Of a stretch of DNA of 64,000 bases, positions 36,037-44,811 are shown in pieces. Source of the stretch: JAWKVD01 sp041398225 (GTDB lineage Bacteria; Pseudomonadota; Alphaproteobacteria; Caulobacterales; Hyphomonadaceae); assembly GCA_041398225.1 (NCBI GenBank), contig JAWKVD010000003.1, forward strand, positions 269,557 to 333,556, given 5' to 3'. The stretch's first letter is position 1. Each line of letters begins with the position of its first letter. Below the pieces are notes generated by a model. The model saw only the letters and a program-made list of their open reading frames with translations. It had not been told where the DNA came from and made no database searches. Made by a program: the position numbers and the translations under genes.

Positions 36037-36660
36037 GTGGCCGGTTCCGATGCTGCAGCGCCCGACCTCGATCTTCCGCTCGCGGTCGATCTCGACGGCA
36101 CGCTGATCCGCGCCGACATGTTCGCCGCCTCGATGCTGCGCTTCGTTCTGTCGAACCCTTTGAACACCTTCGCACTGGCGGTCTGGCTGCTCAAGGGCCG
36201 CGCCAACGCCAAGGCGAAGCTGGCCGAGCGTCTTCTGGTCGATCCCGCCTCCCTGCCCTGGGACGAACGGGTGCTCGACTGGCTGAAAGCCGAACGCGCA
36301 CGCGGGCGGCGCGTGGTGCTGGCGACCGCCTGGGACGGCGCTAGCGCGCAAGCGATCGCCGACCACGCCGGCGTGTTCGACGACGTGTTCGCATCCGACG
36401 GTCGCGTGAACCTCAAATCCGCGCGCAAGGCCGAAGCGCTGGCGCGCGCCTTTCCGGAGGGCTTCGTCTACGCCGGCAATGAAGCCGCGGACCTGAAAGT
36501 GTGGGCGCGGGCGGCGTGCGCGGTGGTGGTCAACGCCGCGCCGGAACTCGAACGACAGGCGCGGGCGCGCTTCGAGATCGAGCGGGCGTTTCCGCGCCAG
36601 CAGGCGGCGGGCTCGTCCCTCCGGCGCGCGTTGAACGTGCGGTTCCGTCGACTGCGCTGA
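36037..36660 (+). CDS. HAD-family hydrolase (HAD half of HAD-UbiA proteins)
   Basis: 207 residues. Motif I is DLDGTLIRADMF, motif II-like VVLATAWDG, and motif IV-like YAGNEAADLKVW (weaker Asp pair). A hydrophobic cap segment NPLNTFALAVWLLKGRAN follows motif I. This arrangement is that of the N-terminal domain of UbiA-type prenyltransferases with HAD fusion, but here the gene ends after the HAD part and no UbiA half follows. The start is GTG at 36037 after AAAGGGCGGG. Phosphatase activity is likely; the substrate may be a prenyl-linked phosphosugar. Confidence 0.8.
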   Translation: MAGSDAAAPDLDLPLAVDLDGTLIRADMFAASMLRFVLSNPLNTFALAVWLLKGRANAKAKLAERLLVDPASLPWDERVLDWLKAERARGRRVVLATAWDGASAQAIADHAGVFDDVFASDGRVNLKSARKAEALARAFPEGFVYAGNEAADLKVWARAACAVVVNAAPELERQARARFEIERAFPRQQAAGSSLRRALNVRFRRLR

Positions 36661-36713
36661 GGGCTAGGGCTGACGGCCCCCGTGATGACGGTCCGATTTC
36701 AGGCCGGCGCGGA

Positions 36714-37016
36714 TCAGTCCGTCGCCTGGAACACGTCGGCCCAGTCGGGATGCTTCTTGCGTTCGGCGTTCACATAGGGGCAAAGCGGAATGATCTTGAA
36801 GTCCAGCGTGCGGGCGTCCTCGACCAGCCGGGTCGCGAGCTTCAGCGCCACGCCCTGACCGCGCATCGTGTCCGGCACCGAGGTGTGGTCGGCGATGATG
36901 AGGTGGGCGTTGACCCGGCTCCAGGCCAGTTCGGCCTCCTCGGCCACGCCTTCCAGGCGGCCGACATAGCGCCCTCCGGTCGGGCCTTCTTCACGGGTGA
37001 TGACGAGATCGGCCAC
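36714..37016 (-). CDS. YjdJ-type GNAT-like acetyltransferase
   Basis: 100-residue minimal GNAT of the Acetyltransf_CG/YjdJ class. It has GGRYVGRLEG and HLIIADHTSVPDTMRGQGVA (the shortened acetyl-CoA loop with RGQGVA). KIIPLCPYVNAERKKHPDW at the end is highly characteristic of the class. The start is GTG at 37016 with GGAG nine bases upstream. The substrate is unknown. Confidence 0.88.
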   Translation of the reverse strand: MADLVITREEGPTGGRYVGRLEGVAEEAELAWSRVNAHLIIADHTSVPDTMRGQGVALKLATRLVEDARTLDFKIIPLCPYVNAERKKHPDWADVFQATD

Positions 37017-37256
37017 GATCGGTGCTCCGTTGCTGCTGCGCCCCCGGGGGATGGCCCGGCGAAAACCTGATCCTGAAAGCCTGATCCGGAAAGAATGCCG
37101 GGGCGCGTCACGTCAAAGTGCGACGGTAAGTCCGATCCTTTGGCCTGAAAAGCCGTCGCCGCCGGTTGAACCCGCGCCGTCTCCGTCAACATATTGACAA
37201 TAGCGGTCTGGGAGCATCCGCCCGGACCAAGAACAATAAAAGGCGAGGAACCCTGT

Positions 37257-39080
37257 ATGGCCATGAACCTGTTCGCACGCCTCAAGAGCGATCTGACCTA
37301 TGTCGTCGGTCTGGTGCGGCTGATAAAGGCCACCGAACATCTGACGGCGGAAGCCTCCATCTCCCTCGCCGGCGAGATCGAGAAGTCGGTCGATTCGCAC
37401 GCCGCGCGCACCTTCATCCATTTCGAGGGCGCCGACGCAACCTACGCCGCGTTCGAGGCGCGAGCCAACAAGTTCGCCCACTGGGCCCAGTCCATCGGCC
37501 TGAAGCGCGGCGACTGCATCGCGCTGTTCATGGAGAACCGGCCCGACTACATCGCCTTCTGGTTCGGCATGTCGAAGCTCGGCGTGCGCACGGCGCTGAT
37601 CAACAACAACCTGACCGGCGAGGGGCTGGCCCACTGCCTCAAAGTCGCCGAAGCGCGCGCCATCGTGCTGGGCGAGGATCTGGTCGAGGCCTTCGCCTCC
37701 GCGAAAGCCATGGTCGAGCTGGACCTCGGCGCCTGGACCCTGAAGGACCCCGCGCGCCCGGCCGCACCGGCGCCGGCGGACATCGCCCGGCCTATCGAGG
37801 AAGCGTTGGCCGCCCAGCCCGAGACCCGCCCCGATCCGGCGCTGCGCGAGGGCATGAAGGGCGGCGACATCGCGCTCTTCATCTACACCTCCGGCACGAC
37901 CGGCCTTCCCAAGGCCGCGAAGATCACCAACAGCCGCGCGCTTGGGCTGATGCAGGCCTTCATCTACGCCGTCGGCGTCAACCGCGACGACCGCGTGCTG
38001 ATGACGCTTCCGCTCTACCACGCCACCGGCGGCATGTGCGGCGTCGGCGTCGCGCTGTTCACCGGCGGCACGCTGATCCTTGAGCGGAAATTCTCCGCCT
38101 CGCACTTCTGGGAGCAGGCCATCGAGAGCCGCGCGACCATGCTGGTCTATATCGGCGAACTTGGCCGCTATCTGATGAACCAGCCGCCCAGCGCGCTGGA
38201 GCGCAGCCACCATATCGTGAAAGGGTTCGGCAACGGCCTGCGCCCGGACGTCTGGAAGGAGTTCGTCGAGCGCACCGGCATCAAGCGGTTGGTCGAGTTC
38301 TACGGCTCGACCGAAGGCAATGTCAGCTTCTTCAACATCGACGGAAAGATCGGCGCCGTCGGCCGCATTCCGCCGCTCCTGCGCAGCCGCATCAAGACGC
38401 GGCTGGTGAAGTTCGATGTCGAAACCGAACAGCCCGTGCGCGGGCCGGACGGCTTTTGCGTCGAGGCCGAGGTCAACGAGCCCGGCGAGGCGATCGGACC
38501 GATCAGCAGCGAACCGCGTCAGCGCTTCGAAGGCTATAACGACGAGAAGCAGACCCAGAAGAAAATCCTGCGCGACGTTTTCGCGACAGGGGATATGTGG
38601 TTCCGGACCGGCGACCTGATGAAGATGGACGAGGACGGCTATCTCTACTTCGTCGACCGCGTGGGCGACACCTTCCGCTGGAAATCGGAGAACGTCTCGA
38701 CCGGCGAGGTCGAGCTTGCGGTGTCGGCCTTCAAGGGCGTCGAACACGCCATCGTCTACGGCGTTCCGGCGCCGGGCTATGACGGCAAGGCCGGCATGGC
38801 GGCGATCGTCGCCCACAAGCCGCTCGACATGAAGGCGCTCTACGATCACCTCACCGCCCGCCTTCCGGCTTATGCGCGGCCGGCCTTCATCCGCATGAAA
38901 CACGGCGAGGCGGACACAACCGGAACCTTCAAGTATCGCAAGATGGATCTGGTGAAGGACGGCTTCGATCCCATGAAGATCGACGATCCGCTGTTCTTCG
39001 CCGATCAGGAGCAGGGGAGCTATGTTCCCCTCACCGACGAGTTGTTCCGGCGCATCGTATCCGGCCACATCCGGCTTTAG
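37257..39080 (+). CDS. Long-chain acyl-CoA synthetase (FATP/FadD6-like)
   Basis: 607-residue ANL-superfamily enzyme activating fatty acids (often very long chain) to acyl-CoA with ATP. Motifs are FIYTSGTTGLPKAAKI (P-loop), YHATGGMCGVGVALFTGG, FYGSTEGNVSFFNIDG, FRTGDLMKMDEDGYLYFVDR (A8 core) and KYRKMDLV at the C-terminus (catalytic Lys region). The start is the ATG at 37257, with GAGGAA seven bases upstream. It is followed after 140 bases by a flavin monooxygenase on the same strand, so they may be used together on hydrophobic substrates. Confidence 0.92.
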   Translation: MAMNLFARLKSDLTYVVGLVRLIKATEHLTAEASISLAGEIEKSVDSHAARTFIHFEGADATYAAFEARANKFAHWAQSIGLKRGDCIALFMENRPDYIAFWFGMSKLGVRTALINNNLTGEGLAHCLKVAEARAIVLGEDLVEAFASAKAMVELDLGAWTLKDPARPAAPAPADIARPIEEALAAQPETRPDPALREGMKGGDIALFIYTSGTTGLPKAAKITNSRALGLMQAFIYAVGVNRDDRVLMTLPLYHATGGMCGVGVALFTGGTLILERKFSASHFWEQAIESRATMLVYIGELGRYLMNQPPSALERSHHIVKGFGNGLRPDVWKEFVERTGIKRLVEFYGSTEGNVSFFNIDGKIGAVGRIPPLLRSRIKTRLVKFDVETEQPVRGPDGFCVEAEVNEPGEAIGPISSEPRQRFEGYNDEKQTQKKILRDVFATGDMWFRTGDLMKMDEDGYLYFVDRVGDTFRWKSENVSTGEVELAVSAFKGVEHAIVYGVPAPGYDGKAGMAAIVAHKPLDMKALYDHLTARLPAYARPAFIRMKHGEADTTGTFKYRKMDLVKDGFDPMKIDDPLFFADQEQGSYVPLTDELFRRIVSGHIRL

Positions 39081-39220
39081 CCTGCGGCTTCAGGCGCCAA
39101 AGGTCGCATCCGCGCGGCTGATCTTGACTGGCGTCAAGCCGGACGCGGCGGCATGATGCGCTAATCACAACTGAATGAAGAGCCGCGTCACGCGCAGGGC
39201 GACGGCTGGAACCTAGGGAG

Positions 39221-40726
39221 ATGGGCGTGGAAGCGGAAGTGTTGGAGCGGTCTTCGGACGGCAAGATTGAAACGTTCGACGTTCTGATCGTCGGAGCCGG
39301 CATCTCGGGCATCGGCGGAGCCTATCACCTCACCAAGCAGTGCCCGGGCCGCAGCTTCGTGGTGCTCGACGCGCTGGACGGATTTGGCGGCACCTGGGTG
39401 ACGCACAAATATCCCGGCATCCGTTCGGACAGCGATCTCTACACCTTCGGCTATCGCTTCAAGCCCTGGACCGGAGACCCGATCGCCACCGCCGACAAGA
39501 TTCTCGAATACATGGGCGAGGTCATCGAGGAGAACGATCTCGCCAAACACATCCGCTATCGCCACAAGATCCTGAAGGCCGAATGGTCGAGCAAGGACAA
39601 GATGTGGACCGTCCACGCCGAGCGCACCGACACCGGCGAGCGCGTCTCCATCCGAGCCAACTTCATCTGGATGTGCCAGGGCTATTACCGCCACTCCGAG
39701 GGCTACACGCCCGAATGGCCGGGCATGGAAGACTATAAAGGGCAGCTCATCCACCCGCAGACCTGGCCCGAAGACCTCGACTACAAGAACAAGAAGGTCG
39801 TCGTTATCGGCTCCGGCGCCACCGCCGCGACGCTGGTCCCCGCGATCGCCGGCGATTGCGAGCACGTCACCATGCTGCAGCGCTCGCCGACCTACTTCAT
39901 CGCCGCGCGCAACGCCAACGATCTCGCCGATACGCTGCGCGAGCTTGAGGTCGACGAGACCTGGATCCACGAGATCGTGCGCCGCAAGATTCTGTTCGAT
40001 CAGGCGATGATCACCAAACAGTCCTTCGAACAGCCCGATGCGGTGAAGGCCCTCCTGATCGAGGGCGTGAAGATGCATCTGCCGAAGGAGTACGACGTCG
40101 GAACGCACTTCACCCCGCGCTACCGGCCATGGCGTCAGCGCATCGCCTTCGTGCCCGACGGCGATCTGTTCAAGGGCATCAGCTCGGGCAAGGCCGACGT
40201 GGTGACCGACGAGATCGAGCGCTTCACCGAGAAGGGTATTCTCACCAAGTCCGGACAGGAGATCGAGGCCGACATCGTCGTCACCGCCACCGGCTTCAAC
40301 CTCAACGTGCTCGGCGACATCGCCTTCGAGATCGACGGCAAGCCGCTGCAATTCTCCGATACGGTCACCTATCGCGGCATGATGTTCACCGGCGTGCCCA
40401 ATCTCGCCTGGGTGTTCGGATATTTCCGCGCCAGCTGGACCCTGCGCGCCGACCTCGTGGCCGACTTCGTGTGCAATCTGCTGAACCACATGAAGGACAA
40501 GAACGCCCGCCAGGTCGAGGTGAAGCTGCGCCCCGAGGACGCCGACATGGAGCTGCTTCCGTGGATCGACACCGAGGACTTCAACCCCGGCTATATCATG
40601 CGCGGCATGCACCTTCTGCCGAGGCGCGGCGACAAGCCCGAATGGCGCCACAGCCAGGACTACTGGACCGAGAAGAACGAGTTGCCGCTGATCGATCTCG
40701 ACGATCCGGCCTTCGTCTACTCCTAG
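39221..40726 (+). CDS. FAD-dependent flavin-containing monooxygenase (EthA/BVMO-like)
   Basis: 501-residue class B flavoprotein monooxygenase. The FAD site is VLIVGAGISGIGGAYHL and the NADPH site VVVIGSGATAATLVPAI. A BVMO fingerprint variant is YKGQLIHPQTWPED (Tyr in place of the first Phe). TATGFNLNVLG is near residue 350. It closely resembles EthA-type enzymes that oxidise ketones, sulfides or thioamides. AGGGAG abuts the ATG at 39221, so the GTG at 39227 with six-base spacing could be the true start. Probably cotranscribed with the acyl-CoA synthetase. Confidence 0.9.
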   Translation: MGVEAEVLERSSDGKIETFDVLIVGAGISGIGGAYHLTKQCPGRSFVVLDALDGFGGTWVTHKYPGIRSDSDLYTFGYRFKPWTGDPIATADKILEYMGEVIEENDLAKHIRYRHKILKAEWSSKDKMWTVHAERTDTGERVSIRANFIWMCQGYYRHSEGYTPEWPGMEDYKGQLIHPQTWPEDLDYKNKKVVVIGSGATAATLVPAIAGDCEHVTMLQRSPTYFIAARNANDLADTLRELEVDETWIHEIVRRKILFDQAMITKQSFEQPDAVKALLIEGVKMHLPKEYDVGTHFTPRYRPWRQRIAFVPDGDLFKGISSGKADVVTDEIERFTEKGILTKSGQEIEADIVVTATGFNLNVLGDIAFEIDGKPLQFSDTVTYRGMMFTGVPNLAWVFGYFRASWTLRADLVADFVCNLLNHMKDKNARQVEVKLRPEDADMELLPWIDTEDFNPGYIMRGMHLLPRRGDKPEWRHSQDYWTEKNELPLIDLDDPAFVYS

Positions 40727-40737
40727 ACGCGGCGAAC

Positions 40738-40765
40738 GGCCCCGCCCCCGCAAGGGGACGGGGCC
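40738..40765. terminator. Terminator-like hairpin between convergent genes
   Basis: A strong GC hairpin (GGCCCCGCCCC / GGGGACGGGGCC, loop CGCAA) lies 12 bases after the monooxygenase stop and just beyond the end of the convergent PcfJ-like gene. It lacks a T run, so it may work as a bidirectional, Rho-assisted or pause element. Confidence 0.45.
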
Positions 40766-40780
40766 TGGCTTCGTCCGCCG

Positions 40781-41830
40781 TCAGCTCCACAGATCGCCCA
40801 GCTCCAGCGCCGACATGAAGTCCGCGCCGGGACGCTGCAGGTGCGTTTCGCCATAGACATGGTCGCTCACGCGCCGGATCAGCGTGTCGACCGACGGACC
40901 CGTGCGCACATCGCGCCGCGCCAGCATGGCGATGAGTTCGTGAAGCTGCGCCTCGTCGACATCGTTGTTGTCGACCAGTTTCGCTTCGGCGAGCCGCCAG
41001 CCCGCGACGTCCCAGTTCAGCGCGATCGCAACTTTCGGCTGCGCGCGCCAGACATAGACCGCCATCCGCCCCTCGGCCACGCGCCCGGCATGGTCGGCGA
41101 GGCAGTTGCGGAACTCGCGCGCGACGCGCTCGAGCTCCGCACGGCGGGTGATCCGCACGAACTGCCCCGGCAGGCGCGGAGGCGCCGTCGGCGCGCCGAA
41201 CTCGTCCGGCGTCAGGTCCTCGCGCACCCGCTCGAAAACGGCGTGCGCTTCACCCCCGGCGGTCCACCGCGCCGCAAGCCGCGGAGCGGCCTGCGGGCCG
41301 CGCATCCGCACCGCCAGGTCGAGCGCCTGGGCGAGCGCGCGCGCGGCGTGAACGGTGTTGGCCACCCGCAGGATCGACACCGTGCGCAGCGCAGCGGGCA
41401 GCTCCACGATCGGCGCGAAGGCGTCGGGGCGCACTTCGTCCATGTGGCGCAGCAGGGCGTTGGCGGCGCGCTCGGCGTGCAGCTCCAGCAGGTCGCGGTA
41501 TTGCCGCCGCGTCCACAGAACTTCGCCGGCCCGGGCCAGCATGCGCATGAAGCCCGGCGCCTGATCGCCCACCAGCATGCGGGCCAGCTCCGCATCGCGC
41601 GCGAAAGCCACGAAGCGGCGGATCTCCGTATCGGTCCGGAAGCGATGGCTCAGTCCGCCCAGCGCGATCGCCGCGGCGTGACGCCGGGCGGCGGGCAGGG
41701 CGAAGAAGTCCGCGTGCGGCGCGCGCCAGATGGCGGCGATCGCGGTCGCGAACTCGCCGGCGACGAACGCCAGAAGCGGCGTAGCGCCGCTTGCGCGCGC
41801 TTGCGCGCGCGGCATCAGGGTCGCGACCAT
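40781..41830 (-). CDS. PcfJ-like domain protein
   Basis: 349 residues. The N-terminal two thirds are an Arg/Ala-rich helical region. The C-terminal part has a PcfJ-like pattern: AREFRNCLADHAGRVAEGRM (the Cys-x3-His/Tyr helix), YVWRAQPKVAIALNWDVAGW and AEAKLVDNNDVDEAQ (the strand ending in NN-D). PcfJ-like proteins are common on mobile elements and plasmids and their role is poorly known. No mobilisation gene is adjacent. The start is the ATG at 41830. The call rests on pattern only. Confidence 0.6.
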   Translation of the reverse strand: MVATLMPRAQARASGATPLLAFVAGEFATAIAAIWRAPHADFFALPAARRHAAAIALGGLSHRFRTDTEIRRFVAFARDAELARMLVGDQAPGFMRMLARAGEVLWTRRQYRDLLELHAERAANALLRHMDEVRPDAFAPIVELPAALRTVSILRVANTVHAARALAQALDLAVRMRGPQAAPRLAARWTAGGEAHAVFERVREDLTPDEFGAPTAPPRLPGQFVRITRRAELERVAREFRNCLADHAGRVAEGRMAVYVWRAQPKVAIALNWDVAGWRLAEAKLVDNNDVDEAQLHELIAMLARRDVRTGPSVDTLIRRVSDHVYGETHLQRPGADFMSALELGDLWS

Positions 41831-42173
41831 GGCCGCGCCTCCTCTCTGTTTCCGGCATCTTCGCCATGGGCGAAAGACGCAAGTCCGCTATGCGCGCAAA
41901 ACGCGTCGCGAACGGTTCAGGGTTTTGAGGTCAGGCGCGTCCGAGCCAATGCTTGGGGCGCTGACGAGCCCCCGGTCTGACCGAGGGCGATGTGCAAGAC
42001 GGGCACAAACGCCTCATTGGCATGGCTCCAGAATGTGAGAGGGACGGCGTCCCCCGACACGATCAGGTTGCGCGATAAATCGGGCGGCAATTAGACGCAA
42101 CTAAAAAAAACGAAATCGGCGCACATGCATCCGCTTCTTGAACGCGCGCGCGATGCAGCGCAGCCTCGCTTTC
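41831..42173. other. Divergent intergenic region
   Basis: About 340 bases between the PcfJ-like gene and the Gmad2 lipoprotein gene, which are divergent. An AT-rich patch with a run of A (AACTAAAAAAAACGAAAT, near 42099-42116) lies 60 bases before the lipoprotein start and could be part of its promoter. No gene was seen. Confidence 0.4.
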
Positions 42174-42689
42174 ATGAAGCATGTTGTGTCGAGTACCCTG
42201 TTCGCCGCGCTTGTTCTTGCAGGCGCATGCACCCAGAGCCGCGCGCCCGATCGGACCGCCGCAAGTGCGGAGCCGGCGGCGAACGAAAGTCCTCCCGTCG
42301 CGCTCATCGCGAAGGCGGCTACAGCGCCCGCAATCCGGCCGAAACTCTCGAACGCCGTCGTCCAGAGCGTCGTGGCCGAGGCGCACGTCACCAGCCCGCT
42401 GAAGGTCGACGGCGTTGCGCCCAACGACTGGTATTTCGAAGCGGTCTTTCCGGTGCGCCTCGAGACGGAAGAGGGCGCCTACATCGGCGAGGCGCTGGCG
42501 CAGGCGCAGTCCGACTGGACCACGCCCGGCCCGGTGAAGTTCGAAGCCACGCTCGGCTTCATCGTCGAGGAAGAAACCCCGGCGGTGATCGTCCTTCAGG
42601 AAGACACGCCCGGCGAGGCCGCCTCGGGCGAGGAAGTCGAGCCGCGCGCGGTGCGCATTCCGGTCACGCTTCTGCCGGCGTCCAGCTAG
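42174..42689 (+). CDS. Gmad2-domain lipoprotein
   Basis: 171-residue exported lipoprotein. The signal segment MKHVVSSTLFAALVLAGAC ends with a lipobox Cys. A low-complexity Ala/Pro/Ser region precedes a C-terminal Gmad2 immunoglobulin-like domain: VTSPLKVDGVAPNDWYFEAV, FPVRLETEEGAYIGE, DWTTPGPVKFEATLGF and VRIPVTLLP. Such domains occur in cell-surface and sporulation proteins; here it is anchored in the outer membrane or periplasm. The start is the ATG at 42174 because the signal peptide begins there. Confidence 0.75.
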   Translation: MKHVVSSTLFAALVLAGACTQSRAPDRTAASAEPAANESPPVALIAKAATAPAIRPKLSNAVVQSVVAEAHVTSPLKVDGVAPNDWYFEAVFPVRLETEEGAYIGEALAQAQSDWTTPGPVKFEATLGFIVEEETPAVIVLQEDTPGEAASGEEVEPRAVRIPVTLLPASS

Positions 42690-42713
42690 GCGGGCGTTCA
42701 GGCCAGTCCGAAA

Positions 42714-43100
42714 TCAGGCGATGGCGAGCCGGACGAAGCACAGGCACAGCGCCAGCGCCACCGGCGTCCACACCAGTTTTTCCGGCAGGCTTTTCGAAGC
42801 GAGGTTGAGCAGCGTGCCGACGCCGAAAAGGCCGGCGAACAGCCACACCCCGATATGTGCGCTCGCGCGAAGATCGGGCGCCAGCCAGCCCATGAAGGAA
42901 GCCACGCACGCGGCGGCCAGCGCGTAGACCAGAATCTGCGCCAGCGCGACCAGCCGCATCGGGCGCGGATAGACGCCCGGATAGGCGCCGCCCATCGCGA
43001 ACCGGCCCAGCGGCGCCCCCATCGCCAGCGAAAGCTGAAACAGGGCGACCAGGCCAAGAAGCGCAAGCGCGATCCGGGCGGCGAGATCAGGCGTCGGCAT
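42714..43100 (-). CDS. Four-helix membrane protein
   Basis: 128 residues with four predicted membrane helices: ARIALALLGLVALFQLSLAM, LVALAQILVYALAAACVASF, HIGVWLFAGLFGVGTLLNLA and VWTPVALALCLCFVRLA. A conserved-looking loop GGAYPGVYPRPMRL lies between helices 1 and 2. The start is the ATG at 43100 (MPTPDLAARI). No family recognised. Convergent with the Gmad2 lipoprotein gene. Confidence 0.72.
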   Translation of the reverse strand: MPTPDLAARIALALLGLVALFQLSLAMGAPLGRFAMGGAYPGVYPRPMRLVALAQILVYALAAACVASFMGWLAPDLRASAHIGVWLFAGLFGVGTLLNLASKSLPEKLVWTPVALALCLCFVRLAIA

Positions 43101-43270
43101 GGCGTGTTCCGTCCCGTTCGGTTGGCGTTTTTTCTTGCCGTTCGCCTTGTTGTTCGCTCGCCGTGCGTTCGGCAAGCCCCGATCGGCGCCTTGCGTCGCG
43201 GCCCTTGAGCGCGCACCTCTGGCGACGACCGGCGCCTCCCGCGCCGTCAACCGTGCTCGAACAGGTGGAC

Positions 43271-44680
43271 ATGACGCCCGCATTCACGCCGGAACAGGCG
43301 ATCCTCGAACTCGGTCCGCGTTTCTACGCCGAGGTCGAGCCCGCGTCCTTTCCGGATGCGATCCTGCGCTGGCGCAACCAGCGCTGGGCCGAGCGCGTCG
43401 GGCTGGGCGGATTGTCGGGTGAGGAATGGACCGGCCACTTCGCGCGCTTCGAACCGCTGAGCGGATCGCTGCCGCGCCCGCTCGCGCTGGCCTATCACGG
43501 CCACCAGTTCCAGTCCTACAATCCGCAGATCGGCGACGGTCGCGGGTTCCTCTACGCGCAATTGCGCGACGGCGACGGGCGATTGCTCGATCTGGGAACC
43601 AAGGGCTCGGGCCAGACGCCGTGGTCGCGCGGCGGCGACGGGCGCCTCACCCTGAAAGGCGGCGTGCGCGAAGTGCTCGCCGCGCAGATGCTCGAAGCCC
43701 AGGGCGTCTACACCTCCAAGCCGTTCTCGATGATCGAAACCGGCGAGGAGCTTTTCCGCCACGATGAACCTTCGCCGGCCCGCTCCTGCGTTCTGGTTCG
43801 CCTGTCGCACAGCCATGTTCGGTTCGGAACCTTCCAGCGTCTCGCCTATCTTGGCGAACACGATGCGATCGCGGATCTGGTCGCCTACTGCATCCGGCAT
43901 TTCTACCCGCAGGCCGAAGGCGCGGACCTCGCCGCGTCGGCCTCCAACCTGTTCCGCGAGATCGCCGCCGCGACCGCGCGGCTCGCCGCGTCGTGGATGG
44001 CGGCGGGCTTCGTCCATGGCGTGCTGAACACCGACAACATGGTGGTGACCGGAGAGAGCTTCGACTACGGCCCGTGGCGGTTCCTGCCGCACTCCGATCC
44101 GGCTTTCACCGCCGCCTATTTCGATCACACCGGCCTTTACGCGTTCGGGCGGCAGCCCGCGGCGGCGGCATGGAATCTCAGCCAGCTCGGCGGCGCGCTG
44201 GCGCCGGTGACCGAGGAGGCCGCGCTTCAGGAAACGCTCAACGGCTACGCCGCGATCTACCGCGACGCCTTCCGCCGCCGGACGATGTCCGCGCTGGGCC
44301 TGGCGTGCTCGTCCGACGAGGGCGCCGATCTCGACTTCATGCAGACGCTGTACGGATGGATGACGGCGAGCGAGGCGCCGTGGGCGCAGGTCTTCTTCGA
44401 CTGGTTCGGCGGCGCGATCAGCGAAGCCCGCGCGCTTCGGTCGCCGCTGGCCGATCTCTATCGCGATACGGCCTTCGCCGATGTTCGCGCCGGCCTCGCG
44501 GCGCGCGAACCGGAACGTCCCGAACGTCTCGAGCATGCCTATTTCCGCGAGGCGCGGCCGGCCAGCCTGGTGATCGAGGAGGTCGAGGCGGCGTGGGCGC
44601 CGATCGCCGAGTCCGACGACTGGAGCGGCTTCCATCGCCTGACGGAACGCATCGAACAGGCGCGCCAGGCGCTCGCCTGA
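43271..44680 (+). CDS. selO: SelO family protein adenylyltransferase (YdiU), shortened C-terminus
   Basis: 469-residue pseudokinase that transfers AMP to Ser/Thr/Tyr of target proteins under oxidative stress. Motifs are LAYHGHQFQSYNPQIGDGR, GTKGSGQTPWSRGGDGRLTL, KGGVREVLAAQMLEAQG and GVLNTDNMVVTGESFDYGP (metal-binding Asn-Asp region). The usual C-terminal part with the terminal Cys (CSS or CGT) is missing: the protein ends at IEQARQALA and lacks the IPRNHRVE-like segment. The start is the ATG at 43271 (MTPAFTPEQ). Regulation by the redox disulfide typical of SelO is therefore doubtful. Confidence 0.9.
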   Translation: MTPAFTPEQAILELGPRFYAEVEPASFPDAILRWRNQRWAERVGLGGLSGEEWTGHFARFEPLSGSLPRPLALAYHGHQFQSYNPQIGDGRGFLYAQLRDGDGRLLDLGTKGSGQTPWSRGGDGRLTLKGGVREVLAAQMLEAQGVYTSKPFSMIETGEELFRHDEPSPARSCVLVRLSHSHVRFGTFQRLAYLGEHDAIADLVAYCIRHFYPQAEGADLAASASNLFREIAAATARLAASWMAAGFVHGVLNTDNMVVTGESFDYGPWRFLPHSDPAFTAAYFDHTGLYAFGRQPAAAAWNLSQLGGALAPVTEEAALQETLNGYAAIYRDAFRRRTMSALGLACSSDEGADLDFMQTLYGWMTASEAPWAQVFFDWFGGAISEARALRSPLADLYRDTAFADVRAGLAAREPERPERLEHAYFREARPASLVIEEVEAAWAPIAESDDWSGFHRLTERIEQARQALA

Positions 44681-44811
44681 AAGCGGCGAAGGGTGGCGCA
44701 AACGCGCCACAGCCCGGAAATCTGTCCCGAAATGACCGGATGAACGGAATGTTACCCTGTTGTTAACGGTTGCACGGGAGAACGCAGAAGAGTCCTCAGA
44801 GCCCGGAATTG

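Noticed and set aside
37113..39068. 651-codon open frame on the minus strand
   Set aside because: Antisense to the acyl-CoA synthetase, no family features.
44692..44710. Hairpin GTGGCG/CGCCAC after selO
   Set aside because: Short stem, no T run; not strong enough to call a terminator.
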